NCBI GenBank assembly: GCA_965116625.1
Contig: OZ220717.1
Span: forward strand, 1,612,001-1,676,000
Source: VXNE01 sp965116625
GTDB taxonomy: Bacteria > Pseudomonadota > Gammaproteobacteria > Pseudomonadales > Azotimanducaceae
DNA length: 64,000 bases
Direction of reading: 5' to 3'
Shown here: positions 35,716-45,000 of the stretch, piece after piece
Layout: the number at the start of each line of letters is the position of its first letter
Position numbering within the stretch: position 1 is the stretch's first letter
The notes under the pieces: model-generated
What the model was told of the DNA's origin: nothing
The model's database searches: none
The model's input: the letters and a program-made list of their open reading frames with translations, nothing else
Position numbers and translations under genes: made by a program

Positions 35716-36300
35716 ATGCCTGTGATCAGAATATCGGACGGAACCATGCAGCGACTCAAGGCTTGGGCCGAACCGCTGGAGGACACTGTAGAGTCAGCGC
35801 TCGCGAAAGCGCTTGATGCAGCCGAAGAAGTGAGGAACCGAACGCGTCCTGATCCGCCGCAGGCAGCTGCACCTGCGGCGCGGGTCCCACCTAGGCGACC
35901 GGCTTCCCCCAAGCTCCCGCAAAAGCACTTTCGAGAGCCATTGCTGGAGGTTCTCTACGAGATGGGCGGCTCCGTGCGGGTGGCTGACCTGAGGCCATTC
36001 ATGAGAGAACGGATGATGCCCGCGCTTTTGCCGGGCGACCTGGAACATGTGTCCACTGGCGAAGAGAGATGGTGGAACGCGACGTGTTGGGAGCGAAGCA
36101 ACCTGGTAAAGGAAGGATATCTGCGCGATGACTCGCCCCGTGGTACTTGGGAGTTGTCGGAAAAGGGCATGGACCACCTGGAGAAGTCGATTTCCGAATC
36201 GTCGGATTCGTTCATCGACCACCTGCTTGCCATGCCTGAAGTCGGCGAGGACGCTGACTTTGAGCGCGACCGATCAGGATCTCGCCGGATAGAGTTGTGA
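35716..36300 (+). CDS. RHH-like/winged-helix antitoxin candidate
   Basis: The 194-residue protein begins MPVIRISDGTMQRLKAWAEP, like a short ribbon-helix-helix DNA-binding segment. A proline-rich linker (about 45-68) follows, then a winged-helix region resembling the Mrr N-terminal domain (about 75-165) with LYEMGGSVRVADLRPFM and LVKEGYLRDDSPRGTWELS. The C-terminal tail is acidic and could wrap the toxin. The ATG at 35716 has GGAG seven bases upstream. Its stop overlaps the PIN toxin GTG as GTGA, so it is probably the cognate antitoxin and autorepressor. The base composition is lower in GC than the flanking housekeeping genes, hinting at transfer. Confidence 0.65.
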   Translation: MPVIRISDGTMQRLKAWAEPLEDTVESALAKALDAAEEVRNRTRPDPPQAAAPAARVPPRRPASPKLPQKHFREPLLEVLYEMGGSVRVADLRPFMRERMMPALLPGDLEHVSTGEERWWNATCWERSNLVKEGYLRDDSPRGTWELSEKGMDHLEKSISESSDSFIDHLLAMPEVGEDADFERDRSGSRRIEL

Positions 36301-36713
36301 ACTATCTCATCGATACGAATGTGCTGTCCGAACTCCGCAAACGTGATCGAGCAAATCCTCACGTCTTTGGTTGGTTTCGGAAACGCAACGCGTCGGAGTT
36401 GTTTATCAGCGTCCTGACCGTTGGGGAATTTCGGCGCGGAGTGGAGCGGGTTCGAAGGCGCGATCCTTCGTCCGCCTCGGCGCTTGACACGTGGTTGAAC
36501 GAAACCGTGCGCAGATTCCGGGATCGCATCATCGGCGTGGATCAAGCGATTGCGGAAAGGTGGGGACGCCTTGGGATACCGGATCCAGTTCCGGATGTTG
36601 ATGGACTGATTGCGGCAACGGCACTTGAGAAAGACCTGGTCGTCGTCTCCCGGAACACGAAGCACATCTCAATGACGGGTGCGCGTCACGTGAATCCGTT
36701 CCGTGACGACTGA
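36297..36713 (+). CDS. PIN-domain toxin, VapC/FitB-like
   Basis: The 138-residue protein is a PIN-domain ribonuclease. The metal-binding acids are visible as D6 (LIDTN), E44 (TVGEF) and an aspartate in PDVDGLIAATA, and VSRNTKHI follows. TVGEFRRGVERV places it near the FitB/VapC group. It would cleave tRNA or other RNA when freed from its antitoxin. The GTG start at 36297 overlaps the antitoxin stop. The pairing with an RHH/winged-helix partner, rather than a short AbrB- or Phd-type antitoxin, is unusual. Confidence 0.85.
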   Translation: MNYLIDTNVLSELRKRDRANPHVFGWFRKRNASELFISVLTVGEFRRGVERVRRRDPSSASALDTWLNETVRRFRDRIIGVDQAIAERWGRLGIPDPVPDVDGLIAATALEKDLVVVSRNTKHISMTGARHVNPFRDD

Positions 36714-36777
36714 AGGTCCTTGGGGCGCGACTCGTGCATGGGTAGGTCAATGGCGTCATGCGTAGACAAGCGTTGAG

Positions 36778-38328
36778 ATGCAGACGGTAGAGATCAACCC
36801 CGAGTTTGCCCGCGCGCTTGAACGCATCGCCAGCGGCCGCGGCAATCTCTTCATTACGGGAAAGGCCGGAACCGGCAAGTCGACCCTGCTCGAGTACTAT
36901 CGGGAGCACGCGGCACAGACGCCCGTCATACTCGCGCCCACCGGAGTCGCCGCGCTCAACGTCGGCGGCGAGACCGTGCACCGGTTCTTCGGTTTCGGTA
37001 TCGACGTCACGCCGGAGAAGGTGCGCAACAGCCGCCGCAGGCCACGCTACCCGGGGATATACAAGAAACTCAGGACCGTCATCATCGATGAGGCCTCGAT
37101 GCTGCGGGCGGACCTGCTCGACTGCGTGGACATGTTCCTGCGCAAACACGGGCCGAGCCCCGGCGCGCCGTTCGGCGGCGTGCAGATGGTGTTTGTCGGG
37201 GACCTCTACCAACTGCCCCCGGTCGTCACCGGCGGCGAACGCGAGATCTTCCGCAGCGTCTACGAAACGCCGTACTTCTTCAGCGCCAGGGCGTTGGCGG
37301 ACAGCGATCTCGAGATCATCGAACTCACGAAGGTCTACCGGCAGGAAGACGCGGAATTCGTCGCGCTGCTCAACAGCGTTCGCAACGACTCCGTGAACGA
37401 CGCCGGCGTCGCGCACCTCAACGCGCGCGTCGATCCGGCGTTCGAACCACCCGACGACGTATTCGCGATAACCCTGACGACGACCAACCGCAATGCCGAT
37501 CGCCTCAACGGCGACCGGCTCGCCTCGCTGCCCGGCAGGGCTTCGGTCTCGATTGCGGAGATTTCCGGGGAGTTTGGCCGCGAGCAGTACCCGACGGCGA
37601 CGGACCTCGCGTTCAAGTCGGGCGCGCAGGTCATGATGCTGAACAACGACTCCGTGAACCGCTGGGTCAACGGCAGCCTCGGCGTCATCGAGTCGGTCGC
37701 GGCATGGGAGGAGGGCAGGCAAGGCGTGAAGATCCGCTTGCGAGGCAAGGCCGGGGCGGTGCATGTCGAGCCGCACACCTGGGAGGTGATCCGGTTCGTG
37801 CTGCAGTCAGGCGAAATCACGTCCGAGTCCGTCGGCCGCTTCACGCAGCTCCCGTTTCGCCTGGCCTGGGCGGTCACCATCCACAAGAGCCAGGGGAAGA
37901 CCTTCGACAATGTCGTGATCGACCTCGAGCGCGGTGCTTTCGCTGCGGGACAGACCTATGTCGCGCTGAGCCGGTGCACCTCCTTCGAGGGGATCGTGCT
38001 GAGGCGGCCGGTCAGGCGAAGTTCGATTCGCGCGGACTGGCGCATCCAGAAATTCCTTACCGGGTACCGCTACCGGGAAGCCGAACAGGCGATGCCGGTA
38101 TCGGAGAAAGCGGCGCTCATCCGGCGTGCGATAGAGGACGGTGCCGAGATCGAGATGACCTACCTCAAGACCGACGATACGCGGAGCGAACGGCGAGTCG
38201 TGCCCCTGACTGTCGGGCGGCAGTCATACGGTGGCCGGTCATTCCTGGGCATGCGCGCCTTCTGCCGGATGCGGGGAGAAGAACGGATGTTCCGGGTAGA
38301 CCGGATCCTGGCGCTCGAGACTCGATAA
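36778..38328 (+). CDS. PIF1-family helicase with C-terminal WYL domain
   Basis: The 516-residue protein has a superfamily 1 helicase core: Walker A GKAGTGKST (28-36), APTGVAALNVGGETVHRFFG, Walker B VIIDEASML, GDLYQLPPV, TIHKSQGKTFD and YVALSRCTSFEG. This is the PIF1/RecD2 group, which unwinds 5'-to-3' and resolves quadruplexes or R-loops. Residues about 445-516 (IRRAIEDGAEIEMTY to MFRVDRILALE) resemble a WYL domain, a ligand-sensing module often found in defence regulators. The ATG start follows the PIN gene by 64 bp, so it may be part of the same island. No clear promoter is seen. Confidence 0.85.
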   Translation: MQTVEINPEFARALERIASGRGNLFITGKAGTGKSTLLEYYREHAAQTPVILAPTGVAALNVGGETVHRFFGFGIDVTPEKVRNSRRRPRYPGIYKKLRTVIIDEASMLRADLLDCVDMFLRKHGPSPGAPFGGVQMVFVGDLYQLPPVVTGGEREIFRSVYETPYFFSARALADSDLEIIELTKVYRQEDAEFVALLNSVRNDSVNDAGVAHLNARVDPAFEPPDDVFAITLTTTNRNADRLNGDRLASLPGRASVSIAEISGEFGREQYPTATDLAFKSGAQVMMLNNDSVNRWVNGSLGVIESVAAWEEGRQGVKIRLRGKAGAVHVEPHTWEVIRFVLQSGEITSESVGRFTQLPFRLAWAVTIHKSQGKTFDNVVIDLERGAFAAGQTYVALSRCTSFEGIVLRRPVRRSSIRADWRIQKFLTGYRYREAEQAMPVSEKAALIRRAIEDGAEIEMTYLKTDDTRSERRVVPLTVGRQSYGGRSFLGMRAFCRMRGEERMFRVDRILALETR

Positions 38329-38380
38329 CGAACCCCCGGCTCTCAGTGTCTTGGCCCGCGCGAAGGCGATTACACGTTCT

Positions 38381-38659
38381 TCAGATGGGTTCGAAACTGA
38401 TCCGAAGCCGATTGCCGGTTGCCTTCGCGACCTTCTCAAGTGTCTTGGTGGAAGGATGGCTGCGCCCACTCTCGAGACGTGCCACGACGGATTGCGTTGT
38501 CTTCATTCGTGCAGCGAGTTCGGCTTGGGTAAGCCGCGCGCGCGTACGTGCCTCGATGAGACAGCGGGACAGTTCGAACTCTGGTCCAAGCCGGTCAAAT
38601 GCCTCCCGATAGTTGGCATCCGCGCTCCATTTCTCATGCAAGTCGTTGACTTTGGTCAT
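38381..38659 (-). CDS. HigA-like XRE-family antitoxin
   Basis: The 92-residue protein has an XRE helix-turn-helix: ARLTQAELAARMKTTQSVVARLESG, followed by STKTLEKVAKATG. This is the HigA/HTH_XRE antitoxin type encoded downstream of a HigB/RelE toxin. The ATG at 38659 overlaps the end of the toxin reading frame as ATGA and has GAGGGTGACGAG upstream. It is intact although its partner toxin is frameshifted, so it could still act as a repressor. Confidence 0.87.
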   Translation of the reverse strand: MTKVNDLHEKWSADANYREAFDRLGPEFELSRCLIEARTRARLTQAELAARMKTTQSVVARLESGRSHPSTKTLEKVAKATGNRLRISFEPI

Positions 38660-38983
38660 CTCGTCACCCTCGTGGCGCGCTGTAACGCCCGTTCTATTTC
38701 CCTTCGGGGCGTTTTCGGGGTTTTCTTTACAAACGCGCGCACTACAACAACCCGCTTACCCTTCGCCCGGACGTATAGCGCCCGGGATGTTCCCGAGTGT
38801 CCCCCGCATACGCATCTCCCATATTGGACCTGTCAGGTGCCTGACATGTGGTAGACCAACGCGTTCGAGGCCGACACTGGCAATCAACTGGCAGATTCGC
38901 GAGAACCTTGCTCTCAGGTCGACAGGAAGATTCTCAAGCTCCTTGTCAACGGCCGCACCAAGCGTCTCGACACTCCAACCCAT
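38656..38983 (-). pseudogene. HigB/RelE-like toxin, frameshifted
   Basis: From ATG 38983, with a strong AAGGAGG eight bases upstream, the frame encodes LENLPVDLRARFSRICQLI and ends its conserved part at IWEMRMRG. A stop follows out of family context. In the next frame the sequence continues as SRALYVRAKGKRVVVV and RAFVKKTPKTPRREIERAL, the typical second half of a Gp49/RelE toxin. This frame ends at TGA 38656-38658, overlapping the antitoxin ATG. Removing one base from the C5 run at 38801-38805 restores a toxin of about 110 residues. Either the gene is inactivated, the run varies in length, or the sequence has an error. Confidence 0.82.
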
Positions 38984-38998
38984 CCACGGCCTCCTTGT

Positions 38999-39014
38999 AT
39001 AGCAGAATTGCTAT
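38999..39014 (-). promoter_or_regulatory. Inverted repeat upstream of HigBA-like pair
   Basis: ATAGCA-GAAT-TGCTAT is a perfect six-base inverted repeat just upstream of the ribosome binding site and a likely operator for the XRE protein. TTGTTG (39020-39025) and TATACA (38996-39001), 18 bases apart on the minus strand, look like a promoter, but the predicted start would clip the Shine-Dalgarno, so the promoter is not assigned. The rest of 39015-39246 shows no gene. Confidence 0.4.
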
Positions 39015-39246
39015 TGCGACAACAATGTTGCTTGGCAGTGCCCTGCGGCCGTCGCGCTCCCCGGAGGCTTGGCCCCGCTCGTCGACCATGTAGCAACCGC
39101 GCCCGGTCGCTGGGGCTCTCGGGACGCGCGTTCGTTCCTTGGAAGAGGATGATGATTGGGATGAGCGCGGAACAGTGGCAGAAACCGCCGCGTAGTGTGA
39201 GAGATGAACCCGGCGCGGCGTCGGCTGATCTGGAGTCGGATTGCGT

Positions 39247-40320
39247 TCAGATACGCAGCTCGATCCCGAATCCGGGCCCGTCATGCACGGTGAGCATGCC
39301 ACCGTCGACCTGCTCCGGAGGGTCTATGAGGGTGCTGCGCCAGTCCACCTCGCCCCACTGAAGTTCCAGGCTCTCCACGTTGGAAGCGACGGCGCAGACC
39401 GACAGCGCCACTGCCGTGGCCACCGGACCGCGCGCGTTGTGCGGCGAGATCGTCATGCCGTGCGTCTCGGCGGCGCGGGCGATGTGCAGCATCTCCAGGA
39501 CACCGCCGCATAGCGTGATGTCGGGCATCAGGACGTCGACGGCGCGGGTCGTGACGAGGGGCAGGAAGCCGTCGAGCGCGAACCTTCGTTCTCCTCCCGC
39601 CAGGCGCTGGCCGACGGTGCCGCGCAGTTTCCGCATCCCTTCGACGTCATCAACGGGTAGCGGCTCTTCGTACCAGTCGAGTTCCGCTGGCCGCAGCCTT
39701 TCGGCGACCGATACCGACCGGGAGAAGTCGAAGGCGCTGTGACAGTCGACCTTCACGGCTATTCCCTTCCCGACGGCTGCACGAATAGCCAGCATGGCGT
39801 CGATCCCCGCAGTTGTCGCGGTTTCGATGGCGTCGCGTCCGGCGTCCGGGGGCGGGAAGCCGTCGAACGGCGCCGCCTTGACGGCCCTGAACCCCGCCTC
39901 ACGTGCAAGCGCGGCGCTTTCAGCGAACCCCTCCGGAACGCGATTCCCCGTCATTCGGTTGACGTTGGCGTAGAGGGGCACGGCGTCGCGAACCCGCCCG
40001 CCCAGGAGTTCATGCACGGGTGCGCCGAGGAGCCTGCCGCGGATGTCCCAGAGCGCCTGCTCGATGGCGCTGAACGCGGAGGCCGCGCGAACGCCGCCGG
40101 CTGCGGCTCGCGGCAGCCCCGCGCGCCGATAGGCCTGGATCGACAGCGAATCTCCAAGCAGGCCGTAGAACGTTTCCAGGTCGGAAACTCCGGGGTCGCC
40201 GGCGGACGCTTCACCGAGACCGCTGACGCCAACGTTTGTGGACAGCCGCACAAAACGCCAGGTCGTGCGCTCGCTGACGGTGACGGGGAGCACCTCCATT
40301 CCGGTTACGCGTGGTTTCAC
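39247..40320 (-). CDS. Enolase-superfamily dehydratase/racemase
   Basis: The 357-residue enzyme belongs to the mandelate racemase/muconate lactonizing group. Metal ligands are D192 (VKVDCHSAFD), E218 (WYEEPLP) and E244 (AGGERRF); a lysine lies near K148 and a catalytic histidine in SPHNARGP near 295. The histidine suggests a mandelate-racemase-subgroup acid sugar dehydratase, but the sugar cannot be named. The GTG at 40320 overlaps the stop of the epoxide hydrolase gene by GTGA; an ATG seven codons downstream is an alternative. It may serve the same pathway as the hydrolase. Confidence 0.83.
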   Translation of the reverse strand: MKPRVTGMEVLPVTVSERTTWRFVRLSTNVGVSGLGEASAGDPGVSDLETFYGLLGDSLSIQAYRRAGLPRAAAGGVRAASAFSAIEQALWDIRGRLLGAPVHELLGGRVRDAVPLYANVNRMTGNRVPEGFAESAALAREAGFRAVKAAPFDGFPPPDAGRDAIETATTAGIDAMLAIRAAVGKGIAVKVDCHSAFDFSRSVSVAERLRPAELDWYEEPLPVDDVEGMRKLRGTVGQRLAGGERRFALDGFLPLVTTRAVDVLMPDITLCGGVLEMLHIARAAETHGMTISPHNARGPVATAVALSVCAVASNVESLELQWGEVDWRSTLIDPPEQVDGGMLTVHDGPGFGIELRI

Positions 40321-41291
40321 GTCGTGGCGCTCTCCTGTCCGTCCAGCGAGTCAAGGAATTCCAGTATCGCTTCGTTTGTCCCCTCCGGGTTCTCCTGCTG
40401 CGTCCAGTGGCCGACACCCGGGAACGTGACCACTTCGCCCAGGTTGGGAACCACGGCGCGCATCCGCTCCTCGTATCCCGGCATCGCCAGCGTCAGGTCC
40501 TTCTCGCCGGTGATGAACAGCGCCGGTTGTTCGATGCGTTTGCCCGCGAACGGCGCTGTGAGTTCCCAGGTCCGGTCGATGTTGCGATACCAGTTGAGGC
40601 CGCCGCGGAAGCCGGCGCGCAGGAACTCGCCGGTGAAATAGTCGAGGTCTTCCTCGGTCAGCCAGTCTGGCAACGATTCGGGTTCCGTCATCTGATCGAG
40701 GAAGCCAGCCGTTTTCGGGAGGCGCCCAAAGGCGTTTTCGATGCCGGCGCCAGACGCGGAGTACAGCAGCATGCGCAAGGTCCGTCTCGGGTCCTTTTGC
40801 AGTTCGTGCTCGGCGACACCCGGCGTCTGGAAGTAGAGCATGTAGAAGAAGGTGTCCCCGAACCTCTGCTTCATGAACGCCGTGGGTGCCCCCGGCGGCC
40901 GGTCCGTGGCGGGGACGCTCATCCCGACGACTGCGCGGAACACGTCCGGACGCCACATGGCGGCGTTCCACGCGACCGGCGCCCCCCAGTCGTGTCCGAC
41001 GATTACGGCCTCGTCTTCGCCAAGCGCGCGCACGAGGCCGACGATGTCGCCGACGAGGTGGAACTGGGTATACGAGGTGATGTCGGCGGGCGCATCCGTG
41101 TGTCCGTAGCCACGCTGGTCTGGCGCGACCGCGTGATAGCCCCGCGCGGCGAGAGCGGGGAGTTGATGACGCCAGGAGTACCAGGACTCCGGGAAGCCGT
41201 GGCAGAGGATCACCAGTGGACCTTTCCCGGCTTCGGCGATATGCATGTTGATGCCGTTCGTCTCGACGGCGCGGTGTCTGATTTCGCCCAA
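40317..41291 (-). CDS. Alpha/beta-hydrolase, soluble epoxide hydrolase type
   Basis: The 324-residue protein has the oxyanion motif HGFPESWYSWR (31-41), DQRGYGHTDAP, the nucleophile in GHDWGAPV (D101) and a catalytic histidine in GVGHWTQQE (H295). An aspartate nucleophile with Trp beside it is typical of epoxide hydrolases and some haloacid or haloalkane dehalogenases; the DQRGYG block favours epoxide hydrolase. The TTG at 41291 has GGGAGG eight bases upstream. It is translationally coupled to the enolase-superfamily gene downstream. Confidence 0.85.
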   Translation of the reverse strand: MGEIRHRAVETNGINMHIAEAGKGPLVILCHGFPESWYSWRHQLPALAARGYHAVAPDQRGYGHTDAPADITSYTQFHLVGDIVGLVRALGEDEAVIVGHDWGAPVAWNAAMWRPDVFRAVVGMSVPATDRPPGAPTAFMKQRFGDTFFYMLYFQTPGVAEHELQKDPRRTLRMLLYSASGAGIENAFGRLPKTAGFLDQMTEPESLPDWLTEEDLDYFTGEFLRAGFRGGLNWYRNIDRTWELTAPFAGKRIEQPALFITGEKDLTLAMPGYEERMRAVVPNLGEVVTFPGVGHWTQQENPEGTNEAILEFLDSLDGQESATT

Positions 41292-41352
41292 GTTCCGGCC
41301 TCCCGCTAGTGATTGGCCATTGTAGCGGGCGTTGTTGTTCCTGGAGATCGGT

Positions 41353-41769
41353 TCAGCAAAGCCTGTTCAGAAAGGCCGTCGGCGTCAGGATGGGAATGCC
41401 ATGGAACGGCGTCATCTCCAGGAGATCTCTATCTCCCGTCACCAAGACGTCTGCGACCCCCATCAACGCCGTCTCGAGCAGTTTGTCGTCGTCTGGGTCG
41501 CGACATCCCATCTTGGCTCCGGAAACCGAAACCCATGCGCAGATCGTCTTCAACTGTGCCAGGTAGATCGCCCTGGACTTCCGGGTGACATAACGATCGA
41601 ACTTTGGGCGCCAGATTCGAGTTTGAAGTTCGTCGAACGTCTCGTTCGAGAAGAGCAGTTCGCCGTTCGCTAGGCGCAAGGTGTCAATGGCGCGGCGCGG
41701 TTCCCCTGAAGGCCGAAGCGCGGCGCTGATGAGAACGTTCGTGTCGAGAACGGCCCGGTTAACTCTCAT
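41353..41769 (-). CDS. PIN-domain toxin, PF13470-like
   Basis: The 138-residue protein has PIN-domain acids at D9 (VLDTNVLISA), in NETFDELQ, in DPDDDKLLETAL and in VTGDRDLL. The LRPSGEPRRAI and TPTAFL segments fit the PIN group often labelled putative toxin-antitoxin system toxin component. The ATG at 41769 overlaps the antitoxin gene by 11 bases. It is presumed to be an RNase toxin neutralised by the Phd-type protein upstream. Confidence 0.85.
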   Translation of the reverse strand: MRVNRAVLDTNVLISAALRPSGEPRRAIDTLRLANGELLFSNETFDELQTRIWRPKFDRYVTRKSRAIYLAQLKTICAWVSVSGAKMGCRDPDDDKLLETALMGVADVLVTGDRDLLEMTPFHGIPILTPTAFLNRLC

Positions 41770-42010
41770 CCGCCAGAAGCGCTTGCAACTTTGCGTCTGT
41801 CAAGCCGCGCTCCAACGCTTCCGCGCCGATGGCATCCATCGTCGCTGTCAACCGTTCCCAAGCCGCCCCTCGAAGTCGGCCATAGTGCTCCACCGACATC
41901 ATTACGGTGACCGCGCGGCCGTTCTTCGTGACGCATACGGGCTCACGCTGAGCGGCATCGAGGAATTGCCCAAACCGATTCTTGGCTTCCCGGGCTGTAG
42001 TTTCGTTCAT
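41759..42010 (-). CDS. Phd/YefM-like antitoxin
   Basis: The 83-residue protein has the Phd/YefM N-terminal DNA-binding fold: TTAREAKNRFGQFLDAAQREPVCVTKNGR, then VTVMMSVEHYGRL. The C-terminal half would bind the toxin. The ATG at 42010 is chosen because the Phd motif begins there; upstream codons cross the operator palindromes. No Shine-Dalgarno is visible and the promoter places the transcription start at the ATG. It is the first gene of the pair. Confidence 0.85.
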   Translation of the reverse strand: MNETTAREAKNRFGQFLDAAQREPVCVTKNGRAVTVMMSVEHYGRLRGAAWERLTATMDAIGAEALERGLTDAKLQALLADES

Positions 42011-42016
42011 TTGGTC

Positions 42017-42045
42017 AGAATAGCTATTGTAGTCTCTAGAGACAA
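42017..42045 (-). promoter_or_regulatory. Leaderless promoter with two operator palindromes
   Basis: On the minus strand TTGTCT (42040-42045) and TATTCT (42017-42022) are spaced by 17 bases, and the predicted start falls at the antitoxin ATG 42010. Two perfect palindromes overlap the promoter: GTCTCTAGAGAC (42032-42043) on the -35 and AATAGCTATT (42019-42028) on the -10, consistent with Phd autorepression. Confidence 0.55.
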
Positions 42046-42066
42046 GAGAGGAGAGGCCTTTACAGA

Positions 42067-45000
42067 TCACTCGGCGCGCACCGGCGTCCAGCGGATCGCG
42101 TCGGCGTAGATGACGGAGCCCGATCCGACCAGGTTCGAGACCACGAATCGGACATCGGGCGTATCGACTTCGAAATCGCCCAGGTGGTTCCAGCCCTGCT
42201 CGGCGATGGACGCGTCGAACTCAACGGGTTGCTCACGCTCCCCGATGACGAGCTTCATCTCGTACTGTCCCTGCCGATCCACGAATGGACCGCGTGCGGT
42301 TGGATCAACAGGCAGGTGGTATTCCAGGCGCCACGTACCGGTGGATGGCAGGGTCGCGGAGAAGATCGCTCGCGCATCTCCGTTCCCCGCCGCGCGCGCG
42401 GTGGTGTGGCGGTACTTGCCCCAGCTTGCGTTGCTTACCTGCCGCAGCCAGCCGGGTCCACCCATGTGGAACGGCGGACTGAACAGGGGAAGGCCCTGGT
42501 CGAACTCGGTGTCGATCCCCGCGAGGCCCGCGAGGAAGCCAGCGTCGGCCCGCTCCTCGTTGTCGGAGTCGATGGCGAATCCCGGATCGAGATCGTCAAC
42601 GATCAGACCGGCGGACGTCGGCGGGCGCCAGTCGCTCGGGCGCGAGCCATCGAAGGGTTCGAGATCGGACGCTTCCCTGGCATCTACCTCTGGCAGCGGG
42701 AGGGTGACCCGCTGACGGTTGAGTGAGAGGTAGGGGTGAAGGGCAAGGTTGGTGGGTGGCGAGGAGGTGATCATGCCCACCTTCACGGTTGCGTTGGCGG
42801 CGACCCGAATCGGCTGCGTGGAGTGCGTGCGCTCTTCCGTGATGCAGACCATTCGGAACAGTCCCGGGGCGGGTTCGTCATTGCGTACGTGAACGAGCAC
42901 CTGGTAGCGCGGGCTCCCGTCTGCCTCATCGGAGAGGCGCTGTACCTGCGCGCCGGAAGCCAGGAAGCCGGGCAGATGCGTCTCGTCCAGCCATGCCCCG
43001 AGCAGACCATCGAGATCGATCGAGAGGTCGGCGGCGACGTGCACCAGGTCTTCGGCCGTGAAGTTCCTGCCCGTGAACCGGTCCCGGAGTTCGGCGAGCA
43101 GGGCAGCGGAGCCTACGGGTCCGAGGCCGTCATGGAGGACATTGGCGATGGAAGTCGCCTTGAGCATAAGGGCGTTGAGGGCTCTCTCGGGATCGGTGTC
43201 GACATCGAGTTGCGAAAGCGGCTCGGCAAGCGCCCGGTCCCACACCGAGGGGCGGCTGGTTGCGGCACGGTAAACGGCATCCGAGACAGACTGGGCCTGT
43301 CCGCCGAAGATGATCGGGACCGCCGCCGGTGCGGCGTACTGGAAGTCCGCGACGATACGATAGGCGGAGAAGTACCCCGGCCTGCCGGTCAACACCTGGT
43401 TGGCGAGACTGTCGAGGACGAAGTCCATCGCCACCGCTCCGGGGCCTGTCGCGCCGGTCTGGAAGCGCAGGAAATTCCGTGCGGCACCCGAAAACACGTT
43501 GCCGCCGGCGAAGTCGTTCGCGAGCGAACGCGCGAGCATGTCGATCTTGGCTGCGGGGATGCCGCCCTCCTGGTCCTCGAATTCCTCGGTATCGATGAGA
43601 TCGAAACGGGCGATGGGCAGGCTGAACTCGCGCAACAGCAGGATGCCAGGCTGCGCCAGTACGGTATCCAGGCGCCAGCCACCGCCGTAGCCGCGCAACC
43701 GCGACGGGATCTCCACCACGGTCAGCGCATCGTAGGGATATGGCAGGCCGTCCTCTTCGGCGGCGTGGAACATCTCCTCGAGACGCAGGGCGAGCGCGTC
43801 CGTGGCGTCGGCAAAGAAGTCGAGGTTGTCGCTGTGCGCGGGATGGATGAGCAGTTCGAACAGCACGCCGCCCGCACCGATCGTGCGCCGTTCGAACGGC
43901 GCTGCGAACAGGGCGACGGCGGGAACCGGTGCGCGGGGGCGGAATCGAACCCGTTGGCTGCGTTCGGCCTCCCGGCGTTCACCGGGACCCGCCACTGTCC
44001 ATCCGGGCGGCGCCTGCACTTCGATGTCCGCCGTGAAGAAGTCCCGGCCCCGGGACGGGTCGTCGTCGCCATAGTTCGACCCGGGTACGGGAAGCCAGCG
44101 GACACCCGGCATGAGCGCCACGTAGTCGCCGTCGAACAGGCTGGCCTGCGTCCCGAGCTGGGCGATCGAGGCCTCGTTGCCGCTGACCCTGCGTGCATCG
44201 ACGGCACTGTCAAGATAGGCGAATCGCGCATCCGGGATTCCCGTGGCGGCGAGCGAAAGGGTCAGTGTTCCTTCCAGGGGCGAATCCGGTCGCACCGTGA
44301 GCAGGCCGGATTCGTGGCTGAAGTCGACTTCCTTTCCGTCGAGACGCAGCGTCTCGATGTCCATGCCTGGATTGAAGCTGAACACCAGGTCGGGTCCCGT
44401 CCCGCTGGCGGGGCGCAGCGTCATGTCGACATCCAGCCGCAGATAATCTCCCGGTTCGATGACGACGCTGGCGGTCACGTGATCGACGTCGGCGCGTGGG
44501 TGCCCGGCAAGGGGCTGGTGGACGTTCGCCCAGTGCTCGCGGGTGCTCAGGTCGCCGGCGGCCGACATTCCGATTCCGGCCAGTCCGGCGGCGCCGACTC
44601 CGAGCAGCGCCGCGCCGGTTGCAAGCCGCAGGGATCTGGATGCGCCGTCCGGACGCGGGTACATCACGGCAGCGACGACCAGCAGGCCCGCCGAGATGGC
44701 CAGCGATGCGAGACGCTGGGCGACGCCAGTGCCATCGAGGAACACGGGAACGAGGTCCGACGGCAGCAGGTTCGGACCGAATCCGAAGATCGGGGTCAGG
44801 TACACGGGAGTAGCCGTGGCACCCCAACTGAAGAGTCCGGCCAGGGCAAGCCCGGCGATCGCGACAACGAGGCGGTTCCGCAGGGTTACGGATAGCAGGA
44901 CGATCAGCGCGCACCACTGCAGCAACGACACGGGGACATCGACGAGCGCCATCGCGGCGAACGACACAGGCTCCACGTCACTGAGCCACCAGCCGAGTTC

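Noticed and set aside
38756..38983. Intact 75-codon gene
   Set aside because: The conserved toxin sequence continues in another frame, so the short frame is the first part of a frameshifted HigB-like gene.
39015..39246. Small open frames between the HigBA-like pair and the enolase gene
   Set aside because: None has a ribosome binding site or recognisable motif.
42736..44895. 719-codon open frame on the plus strand
   Set aside because: It is antisense to the giant fusion gene, whose protein has clear membrane and domain structure. The frame is a by-product of high GC at third positions.
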